From an uncultured Methanolobus sp. (GTDB lineage: Archaea; Halobacteriota; Methanosarcinia; Methanosarcinales; Methanosarcinaceae), in assembly GCF_963667555.1 (NCBI RefSeq), contig NZ_OY763421.1, positions 1,691,562 through 1,755,561 on the forward strand: a stretch of DNA of 64,000 bases. The letters run 5' to 3'. Numbering within the stretch: the stretch's first letter is position 1; each line of letters begins with the position of its first letter. Under the pieces are notes generated by a model that did no database searches, was not told the origin of the DNA, and worked only from the letters and a program-made list of their open reading frames with translations. The position numbers and the translations under genes were made by a program. Shown in pieces: positions 9,287 through 17,632 of the stretch.

Positions 9287-11407
9287 ATGAACAGTGCCCA
9301 TTTTGCCCTGGACATAGGAACAAGAACTGTTGTGGGACTTGTCACAGAAGATGGGAACCTCAACATTAAGGCTGCATGTGTTAAAGAACACAACGAGCGC
9401 AGCATGCAGGATGGGCAGATCCATGATGTTGAAAAAGTTGCAAAGGTTGTTGACGAGGTTAGAAATGACCTGGAAAAACAAACCGGATGCAAATTATCAA
9501 AAGTTGCCGTTGCTGTTGCGGGAAGGGCACTTAAGACATCTAAAGTAAAAGTTTCAGTAGAGATGCCTTACAGGGAAATTAGCCGTGAGGATATCTCTGA
9601 ACTGGAGTTTGAAGCTGTTGCACGTGCAGGCAACGAACTTGGAAATGATAAAGGGTTCAATTGTGTTGGGTACTCGGTCGTTCGATACGAACTTGACGGG
9701 CAGTGTATTTCCAATATCATAGGACAGAAAGGAAGTTCTGTCACTATAGAAGTACTGGCTACTTTTTTACCAGAAGCAGTTATCAGCAGCATGTTCGCTG
9801 TACTTGACAGATGTGGACTTGAAGCCTCAAGCGTTACCCTTGAGCCCATTGCAGCACTTAATGTTGCAATTCCTGCTGATATGCGCAAACTCAACATCGC
9901 ACTTGTGGATATCGGAGCAGGAACTTCTGATATTGCAATTACTGACAATGGAACTGTTATTGGCTATGGGATGGTCCCTGAAGCAGGGGACGAAATAACT
10001 GATTTCATATGCGACCACTATCTTGTGGATTTCAAGAAGGGAGAGAGCATTAAAAGATCTCTTACAAGCAAGGATAAGATAGAGCTTGAAGATATTTTTG
10101 GCGTTGTCACCGAAGTCCCGGTAAGTCGGGTTATCTCTGACATAGAGCACGAAGTGGATAAACTTGCAATGCACATCGCCGAGGAGATACTGACGATCAA
10201 CGAGAAAATTCCGCGGGCAGTAGCTCTTGTAGGCGGAGGTTCGCAGACTGCCGGACTAAAAGAGCACCTTTCAAAGCACCTTGGAATACCTGTACAGAGG
10301 ATCGGTTCACGCCTTCCTAAACAGATAGAAGGACTGTCCGATAAAACGGGTATAGTTACAGGTGCGGATATGATAACACCACTTGGAATAGCCCGAATGG
10401 CAATTCTTGACGAAGGAATAGAATTCATTGACCTGACGGTAAATGGGCTTGAGATCCACCTGATGGATATCAATGGACTCTCTGTTATGGACGCGCTTGT
10501 AGCTGCAAAGGTCAAACGTCTCTATCCACGTCCCGGAATGGCACTTAGCCTTACTATCAATTCTGAATTCAGGACCATTGAAGGCGATGTGGGAGAACAT
10601 GCCACCATATTGCATAATGGCAAAAAAGCAAGTCTTGGTGACCCTGTACACAAAGGTTCTGTTATTGATTTCACAGCACCGGTAGATGGAAAAGATGCTC
10701 ATCTGAAGGTGAAAGACCTCATCAGAATGCAGGGACTGAAGACTGTACAGAATATCAATGTAAATTACAAAGAGATAGATATCGGGCCTGTTGTTACCAT
10801 TAATGGAAAAAAGGTATCCTTTGAAGACACAGTACCTGACAGGGCTGATATCAAGATACGTGCGCCCAACCTGGAAGATGTCCTTTGTAAGGAATTCAGC
10901 CAGAAAGAACTCGAAAAGATATCAGTAGTAATAAACAACACTGTTCAGTATTTTGACAGGATAAATTATACCTTCAAACTGAACGGCAACTCTGTTGACA
11001 GAGAGGAACTTTCAAAACATCCAATAAGTGATAGCGATATTATTCTTATTGAAAAATCGAAGTTTGACTACAGGATCGAGAATGTCCTGGGCAAACCTGA
11101 AGAAGGCAAAAAGATCAGCGTACTTCTCAATGGCAATGAGATCGTGTTTGACGGGTCTATGCCGCAAATTACCCTTAATGGAAAAAGGGCATCTCTTTTA
11201 GATAGGATCAATGATGGGGACAACATCAAGTTGAAAAGAGGACAAGATGCAGACCCGATACTTTCGGACCTGTTCGAGTTTATGAATATTAAAAAGGAGG
11301 AACTTGTTGGCAAAAGAATGAGGCTTCTTGTAAACAATGTTCCTGCCAGATTTACAACCCCTTTGAGGGATGGAAACGATGTGACAATAGAATTTGCAGA
11401 GGTATAA
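9287..11407 (+). CDS. FtsA/PilM-like actin-fold ATPase with long C-terminal extension
   Basis: A 706-residue protein embedded in the chemotaxis operon. Residues 1-360 carry the actin/FtsA/PilM ATPase signature: phosphate-1 loop FALDIGTRTVVGLV, phosphate-2 loop ALVDIGAGTSDIAI, and adenosine motif VALVGGGSQTAGL; an inserted SHS2-like segment lies between. The C-terminal half (about 370-706) has repeated small beta-rich units built around 'VNGLEIHLMDINGL', 'INGKKVSFEDTV' and 'LNGNEIVFDGSM', resembling ubiquitin-like/SLBB repeats. FtsA tethers FtsZ and PilM scaffolds pili in bacteria; what this homologue does in an archaeon is not known to me. Position between cheC1 and cheR suggests a link to signalling arrays, motor or cell pole. 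Confidence 0.75.
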   Translation: MNSAHFALDIGTRTVVGLVTEDGNLNIKAACVKEHNERSMQDGQIHDVEKVAKVVDEVRNDLEKQTGCKLSKVAVAVAGRALKTSKVKVSVEMPYREISREDISELEFEAVARAGNELGNDKGFNCVGYSVVRYELDGQCISNIIGQKGSSVTIEVLATFLPEAVISSMFAVLDRCGLEASSVTLEPIAALNVAIPADMRKLNIALVDIGAGTSDIAITDNGTVIGYGMVPEAGDEITDFICDHYLVDFKKGESIKRSLTSKDKIELEDIFGVVTEVPVSRVISDIEHEVDKLAMHIAEEILTINEKIPRAVALVGGGSQTAGLKEHLSKHLGIPVQRIGSRLPKQIEGLSDKTGIVTGADMITPLGIARMAILDEGIEFIDLTVNGLEIHLMDINGLSVMDALVAAKVKRLYPRPGMALSLTINSEFRTIEGDVGEHATILHNGKKASLGDPVHKGSVIDFTAPVDGKDAHLKVKDLIRMQGLKTVQNINVNYKEIDIGPVVTINGKKVSFEDTVPDRADIKIRAPNLEDVLCKEFSQKELEKISVVINNTVQYFDRINYTFKLNGNSVDREELSKHPISDSDIILIEKSKFDYRIENVLGKPEEGKKISVLLNGNEIVFDGSMPQITLNGKRASLLDRINDGDNIKLKRGQDADPILSDLFEFMNIKKEELVGKRMRLLVNNVPARFTTPLRDGNDVTIEFAEV

Positions 11408-11410
11408 AAA

Positions 11411-12235
11411 ATGCTTGAAACCGTTGGGAAAAATGAAGATGAGTATTATGAAATGCTAAAGAATCTTATCCAGAAGAACCTTGGATTCAATTCAAACCAG
11501 TATAAGGACTCTCATTTCAAAAGAAGGATAGATGTCAGATTACGTGCAACAAATACCAAGAATTACAAAGAGTATGTGGAATTGCTGCAAAGTGACAAGA
11601 ACGAGTATCCTGAACTAATGGAAACGTTGACAGTAAATGTTACTAATTTCTTCAGAAATCCTGAAGTGTACGATATAGTTGAAAAAGAAATCCTTCCGGC
11701 CATAATCAAATCAAAAACAGCAGGTCTGCGTTCGATCAGGATATGGAGTGCAGGCTGTTCCATCGGTGTGGAAGCATATTCCCTTGCAATGTTATTTAAT
11801 CACATACTTGGAAATGATTTTAACAAATACAATATCAAGATCACAGGAACTGATATCGATAAGGAGAGTCTCTTAAAAGCACAAAATGGAATTTATTCCG
11901 CTGCAGAGATGAAGGATGTAAGACCGGCTTTTCTTAAGAAGTACTTCACCAGGGAAGGTGACAAGTACATTATTTCAGACGAGCTCAAGAAGATCACGCA
12001 GTTCAAGAAACAGGATCTGATATCCGGACCAAAAATGAATGGTTTTGATGCAGTATTTTGCAGAAACGTTACAATTTATTTCCAGAAAGAGCTACAAGAA
12101 CAACTTTACCTGGACTTTTACGATGCCCTTGGAAAAGATGGTTTCTTTGTAATGGGTAAGACCGAGACCTTAATAGGACCATCAAAAGACAAGTTCAAAC
12201 CTTACAATTCCAAGGAGAGAATCTACCAGAAATGA
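11411..12235 (+). CDS. cheR: chemotaxis protein methyltransferase CheR
   Basis: Methylates receptor glutamates using S-adenosylmethionine. The N-terminal helical domain (1-90) contains FKRRIDVRLRAT and the substrate loop ...LMETLTVNVTNFFRNPEVY. The SAM-binding domain has IWSAGCSIGVEAYSLAM (family form GCxTGEExYS, here with Ile-Gly-Val) and FDAVFCRNVTIYF. 274 residues, typical. It follows the FtsA/PilM-like gene by three bases. Cytoplasmic; counterpart of CheB in adaptation. Confidence 0.95.
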   Translation: MLETVGKNEDEYYEMLKNLIQKNLGFNSNQYKDSHFKRRIDVRLRATNTKNYKEYVELLQSDKNEYPELMETLTVNVTNFFRNPEVYDIVEKEILPAIIKSKTAGLRSIRIWSAGCSIGVEAYSLAMLFNHILGNDFNKYNIKITGTDIDKESLLKAQNGIYSAAEMKDVRPAFLKKYFTREGDKYIISDELKKITQFKKQDLISGPKMNGFDAVFCRNVTIYFQKELQEQLYLDFYDALGKDGFFVMGKTETLIGPSKDKFKPYNSKERIYQK

Positions 12236-12289
12236 AATGAGAACTAGATCATAAGTGACATGCAAAAAACGTAATCAGGGAGTCTACAA

Positions 12290-12904
12290 ATGAAGAATAA
12301 GATATTAAGCCTGAGCGAGTTGCAAATAAGCGCCCTTAAAGAAATAGTGAACATTGGTGTTGGAAATGCTGTAACATCACTTTCCAAAATGATCGAGACC
12401 GGAGTTAAGATAGAGGTTCCTGACTTTAAGGTGGAGCTTATTGAAGATGTACCTGAAGTTCTGGGAGGTGCTGCAAATGTTGTTTCAGGTGTGATAATGC
12501 AAGTAACCGGTGATGTAGACGGATACATTATGATGATGCTTCCTGAAGAAGCTGCCCAGACTATCTGCAAGATTATTACGCAAGAAGAGGATACGGACAT
12601 CCTTACACCCCTTAACCAGTCACTCCTTGAAGAGGTAGGACATATTCTGGCAGGGTCTTATGTAAGCTCATTATCTGATTTTCTGAGCCTGAATATCAAA
12701 ATATCTACACCGATGCAGACTTTTGATATGCTGGGTGCTATAATTGACCAGATACTAATTGAGATGAGTCAGAAAGTGGAGCATGCACTTCTTTTTGACA
12801 CCATGTTCATCATTCAGGGGAACAGGACTGATGGGTTCTTCCTCACTATGTTTGACCCTGATTCCATGGACACAATAATTGACCGTATTGAAAAGATGAT
12901 CTGA
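12290..12904 (+). CDS. cheC: CheC-family CheY-P phosphatase, paralogue 2
   Basis: CheC fold, 204 residues. The first E-x2-N site is intact (EIVNIGVGNAVTSLSKM). The second reads EEVGHILAGSYVSSL, where the Asn of the site is replaced by His, so catalysis at site two is doubtful. Start ATG at 12290 is preceded by GGGAGT. A 54-base gap separates it from cheR, the largest gap inside the operon up to here; a weak internal promoter cannot be excluded. Confidence 0.88.
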   Translation: MKNKILSLSELQISALKEIVNIGVGNAVTSLSKMIETGVKIEVPDFKVELIEDVPEVLGGAANVVSGVIMQVTGDVDGYIMMMLPEEAAQTICKIITQEEDTDILTPLNQSLLEEVGHILAGSYVSSLSDFLSLNIKISTPMQTFDMLGAIIDQILIEMSQKVEHALLFDTMFIIQGNRTDGFFLTMFDPDSMDTIIDRIEKMI

Positions 12905-12918
12905 CAGGAGAGAAAGAA

Positions 12919-13527
12919 ATGAACATAGTACTTGATAAGTTCTATTATGATGCATTAAATGAAGTGGGAAATATTGGAATGGGAAATGCAACAACTGCAC
13001 TCTCACAACTTGTAGGTAAGTCAATAAGTGTCAGTGGCTCCTCTCTCACACTGCTTAAGGCCAAGGATATTTCTGAGAACCTTAACTCTGAGAAGATAGG
13101 AGCTATAGTCAGGGTAATGGGAGATATGAATGGCGGATTCATACTGGTTCTTGGAAAAACCCATTCGCAAGTCCTGGCTGATATGCTTCTGAAGGACAGT
13201 GTTGATGACAATTATATGAAAGTATCTGCATTCATTGAGGTTGCAAATATTCTTGCTGGAAGCTATTATAACGCCCTGTCCAAATTCCTGAATCTCTCTA
13301 TCATACCTTCGATCCCCACTATATCCGAGGGCACTACCGATGAGATATTTGAAAAGGCAAAGAAGCACATGAGTGGAAAAATCGATCACATCTTTGGCCT
13401 GACAACTTTGTTTGAGATAAGAGGTGAAGATGAATACCATAGCCTGAGCGGTGACATGTACATGCTTCTGGATACGGCATCTTTGCAATCGGTAATTGAC
13501 AGGATAGAAGAAATGCGTACGAGATAA
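12919..13527 (+). CDS. cheC: CheC-family CheY-P phosphatase, paralogue 3 (both sites intact)
   Basis: CheC fold, 202 residues, and the only one of the four paralogues with both E-x2-N phosphatase sites preserved: EVGNIGMGNATTALSQL near the N terminus and EVANILAGSYYNALSKF in the middle. It is therefore the best candidate for the classical CheC. It sits directly before cheD, the partner of CheC in Bacillus-type adaptation (CheD is sequestered by CheC bound to CheY-P). Start ATG follows CAGGAGAG. Confidence 0.92.
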   Translation: MNIVLDKFYYDALNEVGNIGMGNATTALSQLVGKSISVSGSSLTLLKAKDISENLNSEKIGAIVRVMGDMNGGFILVLGKTHSQVLADMLLKDSVDDNYMKVSAFIEVANILAGSYYNALSKFLNLSIIPSIPTISEGTTDEIFEKAKKHMSGKIDHIFGLTTLFEIRGEDEYHSLSGDMYMLLDTASLQSVIDRIEEMRTR

Positions 13528-13529
13528 AC

Positions 13530-14003
13530 ATGATAATAGTGGGAATGGCTGACAGTGCTGTTGCGAAAAAACCCGTAAAACTCACCACTCTTGGACTTGG
13601 GTCTTGCGTGGGTATTTCCCTCTATGATAAAAGCACAAGTGTTGGCGGCATGGTGCATATTATGCTCCCTAGCATAGAAAATGCAAGATCTAAAGATAAT
13701 ATCGATAAATTTGCAGATACAGGTATCCCTGCACTTATTGATACGATGGTAGACGAGGGTGCTTATAGACACCGTACTACTGCAAAGATCGCCGGCGGTG
13801 CAAGCATGTTCTCATTTAATTCAAAGACTCAGCTCAACATAGGAGAAAGGAACGTAGCAGCTACAAAGGATGCATTAAAACTACTGAAAATTCCCATTGT
13901 TGCTGAGGACACGGGACAGAACTATGGGCGTACTATTGTGCTTGACACTGAAAACGGAGAACTTACTGTCAAAAGCGCACTCAAAGGTATAAAAGTATAT
14001 TAA
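13530..14003 (+). CDS. cheD: chemoreceptor glutamine deamidase CheD
   Basis: Deamidates receptor glutamines and is controlled by CheC. The catalytic segment is plain: Thr20, Cys26 and His43 in TTLGLGSCVGISLYD...GGMVHIML, with the following Pro-Ser motif. 157 residues, usual length. Begins two bases after the stop of cheC3. A downstream 51-base gap with TATA-like runs separates it from the next gene, so a secondary promoter there is possible. Confidence 0.95.
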   Translation: MIIVGMADSAVAKKPVKLTTLGLGSCVGISLYDKSTSVGGMVHIMLPSIENARSKDNIDKFADTGIPALIDTMVDEGAYRHRTTAKIAGGASMFSFNSKTQLNIGERNVAATKDALKLLKIPIVAEDTGQNYGRTIVLDTENGELTVKSALKGIKVY

Positions 14004-14054
14004 TATATACAACGTAATAATATATCACATGGATGAATAATAGGTGACAGCAGG

Positions 14055-15086
14055 ATGTTAACTCCAGAAATTACTATAACACACATACTTTTCATATCCA
14101 TATCGTTAGCGTGTGGATTGGCAGCGATATACTTCTGGGTGAAGGTTTATTTTGAGACTAAAAAAGGATCTATTGCCTGGTTACTTCTTGCACTTACAGC
14201 CATATTCCTTATCACCTCCTCAATATTCCCATCCATTGCTATTGGTTCACAAGATGAAGATATTACTGAACTGATATTCCTTTTCCTTGGTTTCTGGAGT
14301 GCTGTCTATACAAGTGTATTTGCAGCTGCAGGATTTTTGATGCTTCAGGCATTTACCACAGTCCCAAGGGAAAAGCTGGGAGATTTCCTGATAGAAGGAA
14401 TGATATTCACAAAGCCAGTTGAATCTGAAGATGATCTGGACGAACTACCAGAAGTAGAGCAGATGTCTAAGCTCCTTAGCAGGTCAACACTTATCGAATA
14501 TACACCTAAGACCCGGTACGAGGATTCTGTAATTGAGATATGCCTCCGTCTTTACGGTGAAATGGTGAATACTGTTCTTGTATCAACACAGCCCCGCACT
14601 GCAATGTACCAGGAGAAAATAGGGGATCTGATGGATATAGGTGCAATGAAATTTATTGAAATATCATCCACAAGCAAGAGTGTCACCAATGAAGATGGAA
14701 TTGTCAAATTACCTGCTGATGAAATAGAAAAGTTCTTTGAGCTTACAAGTAAGCTTCCGCAAGGCTGTGCTGTAATCTTTGAACCTATGAGCCAGTTGAT
14801 TTTCACAGACGGTGAACAGAGAACTTATGAATTCATGTCTGAAATGGTAGAGCGCTTCTCTGCCAGCGAATTGATCCTGGTAGGTATGATCAATAAAGAT
14901 GCGCATGACTCTAAGACCATATCCAGATTTGAGGGTCTTTTCCTGAACCTTGCAGAGGAGAAGGATGCGAAGATACGTGTTGTAAAAGGTGGAAGGGAAG
15001 AATACATCAGGTTCTATGTGGGAGAGAAATTCTTCATGGAACAGGATGTTGAAGTTATACTTGAGGAAAAAAAGGTTGAGTTCTAA
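14055..15086 (+). CDS. membrane protein with DUF835-like cytoplasmic domain
   Basis: 343 residues. The N-terminal 105 residues contain three hydrophobic segments (ILFISISLACGLAAIYFWV, then WLLLALTAIFLITSSIFP, then FLFLGFWSAVYTSVFAAAGF), placing it in the membrane. The soluble rest, starting near LIEYTPKTRYEDS, has the look of DUF835, a RecA/KaiC-related nucleotide-fold domain lacking clear Walker motifs, found in archaeal signalling proteins. It is locked into the che operon: its TAA stop overlaps the ATG of cheC4. A role as a membrane sensor or array component is inference only. Confidence 0.65.
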   Translation: MLTPEITITHILFISISLACGLAAIYFWVKVYFETKKGSIAWLLLALTAIFLITSSIFPSIAIGSQDEDITELIFLFLGFWSAVYTSVFAAAGFLMLQAFTTVPREKLGDFLIEGMIFTKPVESEDDLDELPEVEQMSKLLSRSTLIEYTPKTRYEDSVIEICLRLYGEMVNTVLVSTQPRTAMYQEKIGDLMDIGAMKFIEISSTSKSVTNEDGIVKLPADEIEKFFELTSKLPQGCAVIFEPMSQLIFTDGEQRTYEFMSEMVERFSASELILVGMINKDAHDSKTISRFEGLFLNLAEEKDAKIRVVKGGREEYIRFYVGEKFFMEQDVEVILEEKKVEF

Positions 15087-15712
15087 TGAGCAGGCAGCTT
15101 GACAATTTTCTGATTGATGCATTCAAGGAGATAGGCAGCATTGGTATGGGAAATGCTACAACTTCCCTGTCAAAGCTTATTGAGAAAAGAGTACAGTTAA
15201 ATCTTTCAGATGCACGTTTGTTTGAGCCGTCCGCTATTGTAGATATGATACCGGATTCTATTACAATGACCAGTATTATGATGCCTGTTCACGGTGATCT
15301 TAATGGTCTGGCAATGATGCTTTTCGAGTTTGGTAATGCTGTTTATCTTAGTAATTTGCTGTTGCAGAGTATAGAGCATGATGATGATCCAAGTATCTAT
15401 GAGTCGGCACTGCTTGAAACTGGAAATATTATTGCAGGCTCATACCTGAACTCTCTTGCATCTTTCCTTGATCTTAAAATAATGCATTCTGTGCCTGACA
15501 TTAGTATCGGTACAATTGATGATATCCTGAAACGAGGGCTTGCCAAGATGCAGAAAGAACCTGAAGGAATTCTGAACATTGAAACCATGTTCATGGTCTA
15601 TTCTTCTGAAAAGGACGTTGGAGCCGGAACCATATATGGAGACATGTTCCTTCTGCTTGATAGCGAATCATTGGATAAAATGCAGAATTCCATTCATGAA
15701 ATGCTTAAATGA
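15086..15712 (+). CDS. cheC: CheC-family CheY-P phosphatase, paralogue 4
   Basis: CheC fold, 208 residues, last recognisable gene of the che operon. Here the first site is changed (EIGSIGMGNATTSLSKL: Asn to Ser), while the second is intact (ETGNIIAGSYLNSLASF). This is the mirror image of paralogues 1 and 2, which keep the first site. Translation is coupled to the preceding membrane gene through the shared TAATG. In Bacillus CheC the second site is the more active one, so this copy may well be functional. Confidence 0.88.
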   Translation: MSRQLDNFLIDAFKEIGSIGMGNATTSLSKLIEKRVQLNLSDARLFEPSAIVDMIPDSITMTSIMMPVHGDLNGLAMMLFEFGNAVYLSNLLLQSIEHDDDPSIYESALLETGNIIAGSYLNSLASFLDLKIMHSVPDISIGTIDDILKRGLAKMQKEPEGILNIETMFMVYSSEKDVGAGTIYGDMFLLLDSESLDKMQNSIHEMLK

Positions 15713-15749
15713 ATTTTCAATTATAAGCTAGGTTTTACGGTTGAACTAT

Positions 15750-16217
15750 ATGAAAAATATCTGGACACAGCATCTGGAGCGGTCAAGTAATGATGATCGT
15801 AATCGGGAAAACACGTTTTCACAGATGCTACACTCTCTTGTCAGAACAGAGAATGAGGAATATCTGCACCAGGACAGTGACATCAATAATCATGCCAGCA
15901 AGAATGGCAACTATGGCAGCAAAAATGAAAATGGGAATTCTGCCCTTAGCATGGCGGAGACTGCAATCTGTACATGGACGGCAGAAAGTCACAAAGGACA
16001 CGAGCTTGGGATTGATTCCCTGAAAAAGGATAGTGTTCGTTTAATTATGACTGAGGATGGAAGACTTGTCCTGAGATACGATGTTGCAGGTGAAACACCT
16101 TTTGAAATGTCTGTAAAATCTGAAAATGAAGCCATGGAAATTATCCAAGAGGACAATGCAACCACTGAGCAACTTTATCCTGATAATTTGGATTTAAAAT
16201 GGAATAAAATAATATGA
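15750..16217 (+). CDS. acidic protein of unknown function
   Basis: 155 residues, not recognised. The first ~85 residues are low in hydrophobics and rich in Asn, Ser, Glu and Asp (probably disordered); the last ~70 (GIDSLKKDSVRLIMTEDGRLVLRYDVAGETPFEM) look like a small beta-rich domain. No signal peptide, membrane segment or conserved Cys. It lies 37 bases after cheC4 on the same strand, so may be the tail of the operon. An in-frame TTG at 15741 exists but the ATG at 15750 is simpler. Confidence 0.5.
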   Translation: MKNIWTQHLERSSNDDRNRENTFSQMLHSLVRTENEEYLHQDSDINNHASKNGNYGSKNENGNSALSMAETAICTWTAESHKGHELGIDSLKKDSVRLIMTEDGRLVLRYDVAGETPFEMSVKSENEAMEIIQEDNATTEQLYPDNLDLKWNKII

Positions 16218-16335
16218 CTTTAATATATATAGATTAATTCAATGGTAAAGAATAAAAACTATTACGACAATTAATATATAAATATTGTATAATAACTAAC
16301 TAATCGGACCCGAGAGATAAAGGAGACCTATAATT

Positions 16336-16962
16336 ATGATGGACATTGCAATTTACTCGCTTGTTGATGACATGGTCAGCAAAGCAGGAACGGAAGGTGT
16401 CGTTGAATACTGGCTTCGTGTAGGTGAGAGCTATGCAGAAAGGATGGGAAAAGAAGCATACGTAGGATGGCCTGCATTTAATGTGGCAATGAAGGACGGA
16501 AGGACATCTCTCACTGTAGAAGGTGATGTAAATGTCCAGACCGATCTTGCTATCACTGATAAGGATGGAGATGTCATTGGTTATGTCTATGCTTTAAAGA
16601 CATGCCCGATTGCACCTACTATGGCCAGATACATTTCAAGGATCGGCCCTATTCCGGATTCTGACACTGATGTAGCTGACAGTTACAATAACCGTGTGAG
16701 AGATTCTGCTGTTTCGAATTACTGTATTACACACCAGAAATTCAGGGAAGTTGCAGCTAACAATATTACTGTTGCAAAACAGGCTCTTGAATGTCTGCAC
16801 CTTGCAAACAAAGGAATGACCGGTGAAGTAAAAATGGAACAGGAAAACCTTTCCAGAATAAATGTTGATGAGAGACACATCAAAAGTATTCTGCGCAGCG
16901 CGTCCTGTGTGTTCGCCCTTATTGTGAAGGGTAAGAGCGCAGGTGAGGAGATCATAGACTAA
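16336..16962 (+). CDS. unknown protein with Cys-x39-Cys-x2-His signature, paralogue A
   Basis: 208 residues, not recognised. It aligns with the next gene over its whole length: G-x-EG, W-x2-F, a Cys-Pro pair at Cys90 (KTCPIAP), YISRIG, and Cys130-x2-His133-Gln (NYCITHQKFRE). Spacing between the two cysteines and the histidine is the same in both paralogues, suggesting a metal, haem or redox site. Cytoplasmic by composition. It has its own upstream AT-rich region with a TATA-like TTAATATATAAATA (about 16272-16285) and a ribosome-binding site AAAGGAGA, so it is probably a separate transcription unit from the che operon. Confidence 0.6.
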   Translation: MMDIAIYSLVDDMVSKAGTEGVVEYWLRVGESYAERMGKEAYVGWPAFNVAMKDGRTSLTVEGDVNVQTDLAITDKDGDVIGYVYALKTCPIAPTMARYISRIGPIPDSDTDVADSYNNRVRDSAVSNYCITHQKFREVAANNITVAKQALECLHLANKGMTGEVKMEQENLSRINVDERHIKSILRSASCVFALIVKGKSAGEEIID

Positions 16963-16972
16963 AGGTGATAGT

Positions 16973-17578
16973 ATGGCTGAAAATATAGAATCCAACCCTT
17001 TTGTTGATGTTTCAGTATTCCTATTCTTTGAGGATATTTCCGATAAGCAGGGTGTTGAAGGTTTTACCAACTACATGGTCGGCCAGGCAGAATCACTTGC
17101 AAAATCTGTTCCTGAGGAAGAATATCGTACATGGGATGACTTTGCAAATGCTGTTATTAACGGTGAATCCGTACTTTCATCATTTGAGCACATAGGCCAG
17201 ATAAGCAAATACGGCTTTGTTACAAAGGTGTGCCCATTCTCCAAAGCTATAAGAGAGTACATTAAAAGAATAGGTAACTTCAACCCGGTCCACATGGAAG
17301 CAACAGATCACTTCAATCACACCATACAGCCTTCCGCCGCACACAGTGCATGTATGATGCACCAGACATACCGTAAGGAAGTCGCTAAGAGAATTAAGAT
17401 CGGTGGCAAACCACTTCAGTATGCCCAGATCGCAGCAAAGGCATATACAGGAAAAATCGCACTCCCACCAGAATCATGGAAGAAGGTCCTGCTTGAAAAA
17501 GCAGGGATTACCGAAACCCAGGGATTCATGGAAATGAGGGAGAACAGTTGCCTGTATCTCCTTTACGTTGAAGAATAA
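16973..17578 (+). CDS. unknown protein with Cys-x39-Cys-x2-His signature, paralogue B
   Basis: 201 residues, clearly related to the preceding gene and probably co-transcribed (gap 10 bases, AAAGGTGATAGT before the ATG). Conserved features: G-x-EG, TWDDF, Cys87-Pro (KVCPFSK), YIKRIGN, and Cys127-x2-His130-Gln (SACMMHQTYRKE). It lacks the charged loop around residues 60-80 of paralogue A. No membrane segment. Tandem duplication followed by divergence suggests a heteromeric complex. No function is assigned. Confidence 0.6.
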   Translation: MAENIESNPFVDVSVFLFFEDISDKQGVEGFTNYMVGQAESLAKSVPEEEYRTWDDFANAVINGESVLSSFEHIGQISKYGFVTKVCPFSKAIREYIKRIGNFNPVHMEATDHFNHTIQPSAAHSACMMHQTYRKEVAKRIKIGGKPLQYAQIAAKAYTGKIALPPESWKKVLLEKAGITETQGFMEMRENSCLYLLYVEE

Positions 17579-17601
17579 GAGATAAACATATTTTTATTTT
17601 G

Positions 17602-17632
17602 AAGCCAGTTGATAATAACTGGCTTTATTTTA
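17602..17632 (+). terminator. terminator after the paralogue pair
   Basis: A 9-bp perfect stem AAGCCAGTT/AACTGGCTT (17602-17610 with 17617-17625, loop GATAAT) runs into TTTATTTTAG. It begins 24 bases after the stop codon at 17578. Confidence 0.75.

Noticed and set aside
9287..11407. Calling the actin-fold protein FtsA proper
   Set aside because: It is much longer than FtsA, I see no clear FtsA-type C-terminal amphipathic membrane anchor, and there is no ftsZ nearby; only the fold family is supported.
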